NCBI RefSeq assembly: GCF_051348905.1
Contig: NC_135232.1
Location: 846,152,514-846,216,513, forward strand
Source of the DNA: Ranitomeya variabilis
Taxonomy: Eukaryota; Chordata; Amphibia; Anura; Dendrobatidae
Direction of reading: 5' to 3'
DNA: 64,000 nucleotides
The position numbers were made by a program, and so were the translations under genes. Shown here one piece after another: positions 58,282 to 64,000 of this stretch. How positions within the stretch are numbered: the first letter of the stretch is position 1; each line of letters opens with the position of its first letter. Below the pieces are notes generated by a model, which saw only the letters and a list, made by a program, of their open reading frames with translations, was not told the DNA's origin and made no database searches.

Positions 58282-58890
58282 TCTTTTAAATTTCATCCTA
58301 TCACTTTGTTTAAATTTCAGCTTGTGCTTTAAGTTAAGTTACATGCTTAGTTCACTCATTTGTTATTAAAAAATAAAAATGTTGCTTTTCTTCTAGATAG
58401 GAAAAGATACATTTGAATATGTCCAAACTGAATGCACAATGCTTTGCTTGATTATGGCATTGTACAGTGATATTAAGCAGGAACATATGTTTCCCATAAA
58501 AAGCAAGCAGAACCAAAGTGAGTTCTACTTTTCTCTGTAGCACATGTGGCATCAACATTATGAAAGACAATAAACATCAGTACTGAGCTGTACGTATGTG
58601 AATTCAGCTTTGGAGAAAGCTAAATCAATTGCTTGATGTTGCAGCTCCACCTGCTTGCAACTGCACAAGTCTGATAGCTTTTCACTGGGCTGAGTGCTCA
58701 ACACTGCTCTTTCCCATTTTCCTATGCATAGAGTTAAAAAAGAGATGTAACCTGACACCTCATTGTGCTGGCAGTGTTGACTTTGATTTTGAGTTTGCAC
58801 AGTGACATAAAGAAAGCAGCATATCTTAGGGTACAGATCGATGAATAGGAAGAGAATCTTAAAAAATGTACAAACTTTTTTCTGGAGAGG

Positions 58891-58963
58891 GCCTGGGTAT
58901 CTCAGTCGGTAGAGCATCAGACTTTTAATCTGAGGGTCCAGGGTTCAAGTCCCTGTTCAGGCG
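58891..58963 (+). tRNA. tRNA-Lys-TTT: tRNA-Lys(TTT), copy 66 (G10T)
   Basis: G10T; 682-bp spacer class with private CTTGCAACTGC upstream. Confidence 0.86.
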
Positions 58964-59576
58964 TCTTTTAAATTTCATCCTATCACTTTGTTTAAATTTC
59001 AGCTTGTACTTTAAGTTAAGTTACATGCTTAGTTCACTCATTTGTTATTAAAAAATAAAAATGTTGCTTTTCTTCTAGATAGGAAAAGATACATTTGAAT
59101 ATGTCCAAACTGAATGCACGATGCTTTGCTTGATTTTGGCATTGTACAGTGATATTAAGCAGGAACATATGTTTCCCATAAAAAGCAAGCAGAACCAAAG
59201 TGAGTTCTACTTTTCTCTGTAGCACATGTGGCATCAACATTATGAAAGACAATAAACATCAGTACTGAGCTGTACGTATGTGAATTCAGCTTTGGAGAAA
59301 GCTAAATCAATTGCTTGATGTTGCAGCTCCACCTGCTTGTAACTGCACAAGTCTGATAGCTTTTCACTGGGCTGAGTGCTCAACACTGCTCTTTCCCATT
59401 TTCCTATGCATAGAGTTAAAAAAGAGATGTAACCTGACACCTCATTGTGCTGGCAGACAGTGTTGACTTTGATTTTGAGTTTGCACAGTGACATAAAGAA
59501 AGCAGCATATCTTAGGGTACAGATCGATGAATAGGAAGAGAATCTTAAAAAATGTACAAACTTTTTTCTGGAGAGG

Positions 59577-59649
59577 GCCTGGGTATCTCAGTCGGTAGAG
59601 CATCAGACTTTTAATCTGAGAGTCCAGGGTTCAAGTCCCTGTTCAGGCG
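59577..59649 (+). tRNA. tRNA-Lys-TTT: tRNA-Lys(TTT), copy 67 (G10T, G45A)
   Basis: G10T plus G45A (GAGTC variable region); terminator extended to T6. Founder of an A-B dimer series with copies 69 and 71. Confidence 0.85.
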
Positions 59650-60262
59650 TTTTTTAAATTTCATCCTATCACTTTGTTTAAATTTCAGCTTGTACTTTAA
59701 GTTAAGTTACATGCTTAGTTCACTCATTTGTTATTAAAAAATAAAAATGTTGCTTTTCTTCTAGATAGGAAAAGATACATTTGAATATGTCCAAACTGAA
59801 TGCACGATGCTTTGCTTGATTTTGGCATTGTACAGTGATATTAAGCAGGAACATATGTTTCCCATAAAAAGCAAGCAGAACCAAAGTGAGTTCTACTTTT
59901 CTCTGTAGCACATGTGGCATCAACATTATGAAAGACAATAAACATCAGTACTGAGCTGTACGTATGTGAATTCAGCTTTGGAGAAAGCTAAATCAATTGC
60001 TTGATGTTGCAGCTCCACCTGCTTGTAACTGCACAAGTCTGATAGCTTTTCACTGGGCTGAGTGCTCAACACTGCTCTTTCCCATTTTCCTATGCATAGA
60101 GTTAAAAAAGAGATGTAACCTGACACCTCATTGTGCTGGCAGACAGTGTTGACTTTGATTTTGAGTTTGCACAGTGACATAAAGAAAGCAGCATATCTTA
60201 GGGTACAGGTCGATGAATAGGAAGAGAATCTTAAAAAATGTACAAACTTTTTTCTGGAGAGG

Positions 60263-60335
60263 GCCTGGGTAGCTCAGTCGGTAGAGCATCAGACTTTTAA
60301 TCTGAGGGTCCAGGGTTCAAGTCCCTGTTCAGGCG
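60263..60335 (+). tRNA. tRNA-Lys-TTT: tRNA-Lys(TTT), copy 68 (no T4)
   Basis: Consensus body; 3' flank GTCTTTCAAATTTC lacks T4, and the first T4 lies about 115 bp downstream. The spacer has a long A tract followed by TTGTGGC. Confidence 0.93.
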
Positions 60336-60948
60336 TCTTTCAAATTTCATCCTATCACTTTATTTAAATTTCAGCTTGTGCTTTAAGTTAAGTTACATGC
60401 TTAGTTCACTCATTTGTTATTAAAAAAAAAAATTGTGGCTTTTCTTCTAGATAGGAAAAGAAACATTTGATTATGTCCAAACTGAATGCACGATGCTTTG
60501 CTTGATTTTTGCATTGTACAGTGATATTAAGCAGGAACATATGTTTCCCATAAAAAGCAAGCAGAACCAAAGTGAGTTCTACTTTTCTCTGTAGCACATG
60601 TGGCATCAACATTATGAAAGACAATAAACATCAGTACTGAGCTGTACGTATGTGAATTCAGCTTTGGAGAAAGCTAAATCAATTGCTTGATGTTGCAGCT
60701 CCACCTGCTTGTAACTGCACAAGTCTGATAGCTTTTCACTGGGCTGAGTGCTCAACACTGCTCTTTCCCATTTTCCTATGCATAGAGTTAAAAAAGAGAT
60801 GTAACCTGACACCTCATTGTGCTGGCAGACAGTGTTGACTTTGATTTTGAGTTTGCACAGTGACATAAAGAAAGCAGCATATCTTAGGGTACAGATCGAT
60901 GAATAGGAAGAGAATCTTAAAAAATGTACAAACTTTTTTCTGGAGAGG

Positions 60949-61021
60949 GCCTGGGTATCTCAGTCGGTAGAGCATCAGACTTTTAATCTGAGAGTCCAGG
61001 GTTCAAGTCCCTGTTCAGGCG
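60949..61021 (+). tRNA. tRNA-Lys-TTT: tRNA-Lys(TTT), copy 69 (G10T, G45A)
   Basis: Same as copy 67, 1372 bp later, with T6 terminator. Confidence 0.85.
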
Positions 61022-61634
61022 TTTTTTAAATTTCATCCTATCACTTTGTTTAAATTTCAGCTTGTACTTTAAGTTAAGTTACATGCTTAGTTCACTCATT
61101 TGTTATTAAAAAATAAAAATGTTGCTTTTCTTCTAGATAGGAAAAGATACATTTGAATATGTCCAAACTGAATGCACGATGCTTTGCTTGATTTTGGCAT
61201 TGTACAGTGATATTAAGCAGGAACATATGTTTCCCATAAAAAGCAAGCAGAACCAAAGTGAGTTCTACTTTTCTCTGTAGCACATGTGGCATCAACATTA
61301 TGAAAGACAATAAACATCAGTACTGAGCTGTACGTATGTGAATTCAGCTTTGGAGAAAGCTAAATCAATTGCTTGATGTTGCAGCTCCACCTGCTTGTAA
61401 CTGCACAAGTCTGATAGCTTTTCACTGGGCTGAGTGCTCAACACTGCTCTTTCCCATTTTCCTATGCATAGAGTTAAAAAAGAGATGTAACCTGACACCT
61501 CATTGTGCTGGCAGACAGTGTTGACTTTGATTTTGAGTTTGCACAGTGACATAAAGAAAGCAGCATATCTTAGGGTACAGGTCGATGAATAGGAAGAGAA
61601 TCTTAAAAAATGTACAAACTTTTTTCTGGAGAGG

Positions 61635-61707
61635 GCCTGGGTAGCTCAGTCGGTAGAGCATCAGACTTTTAATCTGAGGGTCCAGGGTTCAAGTCCCTGT
61701 TCAGGCG
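61635..61707 (+). tRNA. tRNA-Lys-TTT: tRNA-Lys(TTT), copy 70 (no T4)
   Basis: Same as copy 68, 1372 bp later: consensus body, terminator lost. Confidence 0.93.
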
Positions 61708-62320
61708 TCTTTCAAATTTCATCCTATCACTTTATTTAAATTTCAGCTTGTGCTTTAAGTTAAGTTACATGCTTAGTTCACTCATTTGTTATTAAAAAAA
61801 AAAATTGTGGCTTTTCTTCTAGATAGGAAAAGATACATTTGATTATGTCCAAACTGAATGCACGATGCTTTGCTTGATTTTTGCATTGTACAGTGATATT
61901 AAGCAGGAACATATGTTTCCCATAAAAAGCAAGCAGAACCAAAGTGAGTTCTACTTTTCTCTGTAGCACATGTGGCATCAACATTATGAAAGACAATAAA
62001 CATCAGTACTGAGCTGTACGTATGTGAATTCAGCTTTGGAGAAAGCTAAATCAATTGCTTGATGTTGCAGCTCCACCTGCTTGTAACTGCACAAGTCTGA
62101 TAGCTTTTCACTGGGCTGAGTGCTCAACACTGCTCTTTCCCATTTTCCTATGCATAGAGTTAAAAAAGAGATGTAACCTGACACCTCATTGTGCTGGCAG
62201 ACAGTGTTGACTTTGATTTTGAGTTTGCTCAGTGACATAAAGAAAGCAGCATATCTTAGGGTACAGATCGATGAATAGGAAGAGAATCTTAAAAAATGTA
62301 CAAACTTTTTTCTGGAGAGG

Positions 62321-62393
62321 GCCTGGGTATCTCAGTCGGTAGAGCATCAGACTTTTAATCTGAGAGTCCAGGGTTCAAGTCCATGTTCAGGCG
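62321..62393 (+). tRNA. tRNA-Lys-TTT: tRNA-Lys(TTT), copy 71 (G10T, G45A, C63A)
   Basis: As copies 67 and 69 plus C63A, which breaks the G51-C63 pair of the T stem. The most altered tRNA in the window; probably a pseudo-tRNA. Confidence 0.8.
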
Positions 62394-63006
62394 TTTTTTA
62401 AATTTCATCCTATCACTTTGTTTAAATTTCAGCTTGTACTTTAAGTTAAGTTACATGCTTAGTTCACTCATTTGTTATTAAAAAATAAAAATGTTGCTTT
62501 TCTTCTAGATAGGAAAAGATACATTTGAATATGTCCAAACTGAATGCACGATGCTTTGCTTGATTTTGGCATTGTACAGTGATATTAAGCAGGAACATAT
62601 GTTTCCCATAAAAAGCAAGCAGAACCAAAGTGAGTTCTACTTTTCTCTGTAGCACATGTGGCATCAACATTATGAAAGACAATAAACATCAGTACTGAGC
62701 TGTACGTATGTGAATTCAGCTTTGGAGAAAGCTAAATCAATTGCTTGATGTTGCAGCTCCACCTGCTTGTAACTGCACAAGTCTGATAGCTTTTCACTGG
62801 GCTGAGTGCTCAACACTGCTCTTTCCCATTTTCCTATGCATAGAGTTAAAAAAGAGATGTAACCTGACACCTCATTGTGCTGGCAGACAGTGTTGATTTT
62901 GATTTTGAGTTTGCACAGTGACATAAAGAAAGCAGCATATCTTAGGGTACAGGTCGATGAATAGGAAGAGAATCTTAAAAAATGTACAAACTTTTTTCTG
63001 GAGAGG

Positions 63007-63079
63007 GCCTGGGTAGCTCAGTCGGTAGAGCATCAGACTTTTAATCTGAGGGTCCAGGGTTCAAGTCCCTGTTCAGGCG
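63007..63079 (+). tRNA. tRNA-Lys-TTT: tRNA-Lys(TTT), copy 72 (no T4)
   Basis: As copies 68 and 70: consensus body, terminator GTCTTTCAAA. Confidence 0.93.
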
Positions 63080-63688
63080 TCTTTCAAATTTCATCCTATC
63101 ACTTTATTTAAATTTCAGCTTGTGCTTTAAGTTAAGTTACATGCTTAGTTCACTCATTTGTTATTAAAAAAAAAAATTGTGGCTTTTCTTCTAGATAGGA
63201 AAAGATACATTTGATTATGTCCAAACTGAATGCACGATGCTTTGCTTGATTTTTGCATTGTACAGTGATATTAAGCAGGAACATATGTTTCCCATAAAAA
63301 GCAAGCAGAACCAAAGTGAGTTCTACTTTTCTCTGTAGCACATGTGGCATCAACATTATGAAAGACAATAAACATCAGTACTGAGCTGTACGTATGTGAA
63401 TTCAGCTTTGGAGAAAGCTAAATCAATTGCTTGATGTTGCAGCTCCACCTGCTTGTAACTGCACAAGTCTGATAGCTTTTCACTGGGCTGAGTGCTCAAC
63501 ACTGCTCTTTCCCATTTTCCTATGCATAGAGTTAAAAAAGAGATGTAACCTGACACCTCATTGTGCTGGCAGTGTTGACTTTGATTTTGAGTTTGCACAG
63601 TGACATAAAGAAAGCAGCATATCTTAGGGTACAGATCGATGAATAGGAAGAGAATCTTAAAAAATGTACAAACTTTTTTCTGGAGAGG

Positions 63689-63761
63689 GCCTGGGTAGCT
63701 CAGTCGGTAGAGCATCAGACTTTTAATCTGAGGGTCCAGGGTTCAAGTCCCTGTTCAGGCG
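63689..63761 (+). tRNA. tRNA-Lys-TTT: tRNA-Lys(TTT), copy 73
   Basis: Consensus body, T4 terminator, 682-bp class and C-type marker at the window's last bases. This marks a return to the left-hand unit type. Confidence 0.97.
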
Positions 63762-64000
63762 TCTTTTAAATTTCATCCTATCACTTTGTTTAAATTTCAG
63801 CTTGTGCTTTAAGTTAAGTTACATGCTTAGTTCACTCATTTGTTATTAAAAAATAAAAATGTTGCTTTTCTTCTAGATAGGAAAAGATACATTTGAATAT
63901 GTCCAAACTGAATGCACGATGCTTTGCTTGATTTTGGCATTGTACAGTGATATTAAGCAGGAACATATGTTTCCCATAAAAAGCAAGCAGAACCACAGTG

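Larger units (their letters stand above)
21125..64000 (+). repeat. Tandem tRNA-Lys array, right segment (682/686-bp units)
   Basis: Sixty-three further tRNA-Lys units in the same orientation as the left segment. The period is 682 bp; two units have +1 bp (after the tRNAs at 32235 and 37692), and 21 units are 686 bp because of an extra ACAG about 120 bp upstream of the tRNA. The 686-bp class is nearly confined to positions after 46 kb; one isolated member lies near 25.3 kb. A C/A difference 307 bp after each tRNA start alternates for long stretches, showing dimeric higher-order structure. Divergence rises toward the right end. The array continues past base 64000. The spacer between tRNAs holds no recognisable gene. 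Confidence 0.97.

Noticed and set aside
1-64000. Array as a SINE derived from tRNA-Lys
   Set aside because: SINEs are dispersed, end in A-rich or LINE-like tails and have target duplications. Here the units are head-to-tail with a fixed period, an intact cloverleaf and a Pol III stop.
1-64000. Array as a pure assembly artefact
   Set aside because: Unit-specific variants, block structure and a unique transposon insertion argue for real order, although the exact copy number could still be misassembled.

Overview
The window is a vertebrate nuclear repeat locus, most likely from an anuran amphibian. That guess rests on three things: the tRNA body matches vertebrate tRNA-Lys(UUU) as I remember it, tandem tRNA gene arrays are known in frogs such as Xenopus, and a long hAT transposon loaded with minisatellites sits inside the array. 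A fish or another amphibian cannot be excluded from sequence alone. I see no ordinary host protein-coding gene.

Layout: positions 1-6920 and 21125-64000 are one continuous head-to-tail array of a 682-bp unit (686 bp in a variant class). Each unit carries one 73-nt intronless tRNA-Lys gene on the + strand. I count 73 tRNA genes: 10 left of the transposon and 63 right of it. Seventy-one have anticodon TTT. Two adjacent genes (53411 and 54097) have TTC, the Glu(UUC) anticodon, in an otherwise unchanged Lys body. The array runs off both window ends. Internal Pol III promoters (A box at tRNA positions 8-19, B box at 52-62) and a T4 terminator directly after the gene are present in most units. From about 45.8 kb rightward, many units have changed A boxes, acceptor or T stems, or terminators.

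Positions 6921-21124 hold one 14.2-kb hAT-superfamily DNA transposon. It has 13-bp terminal inverted repeats and a perfect 8-bp target duplication (CTCAACAC). It entered 186 bp upstream of a tRNA gene without damaging it. Left to right it contains: a GC-rich subterminal region with a CCAAT/TATA promoter, a poly-T/poly-A minisatellite with an 830-bp higher-order period, an uninterrupted 1187-codon BED-finger hAT transposase (10698-14261), a 113/122-bp minisatellite, a relic of a second transposase copy, a 110-bp minisatellite with an exact 332-bp higher-order period, a second transposase relic, a strong inverted repeat, and the right subterminal region.

Together the parts show an actively homogenising tRNA array (dimeric higher-order repeats, multi-unit duplications, a probable conversion patch) interrupted by a young, apparently autonomous transposon that is itself a mosaic of amplified repeats and pieces of related elements.
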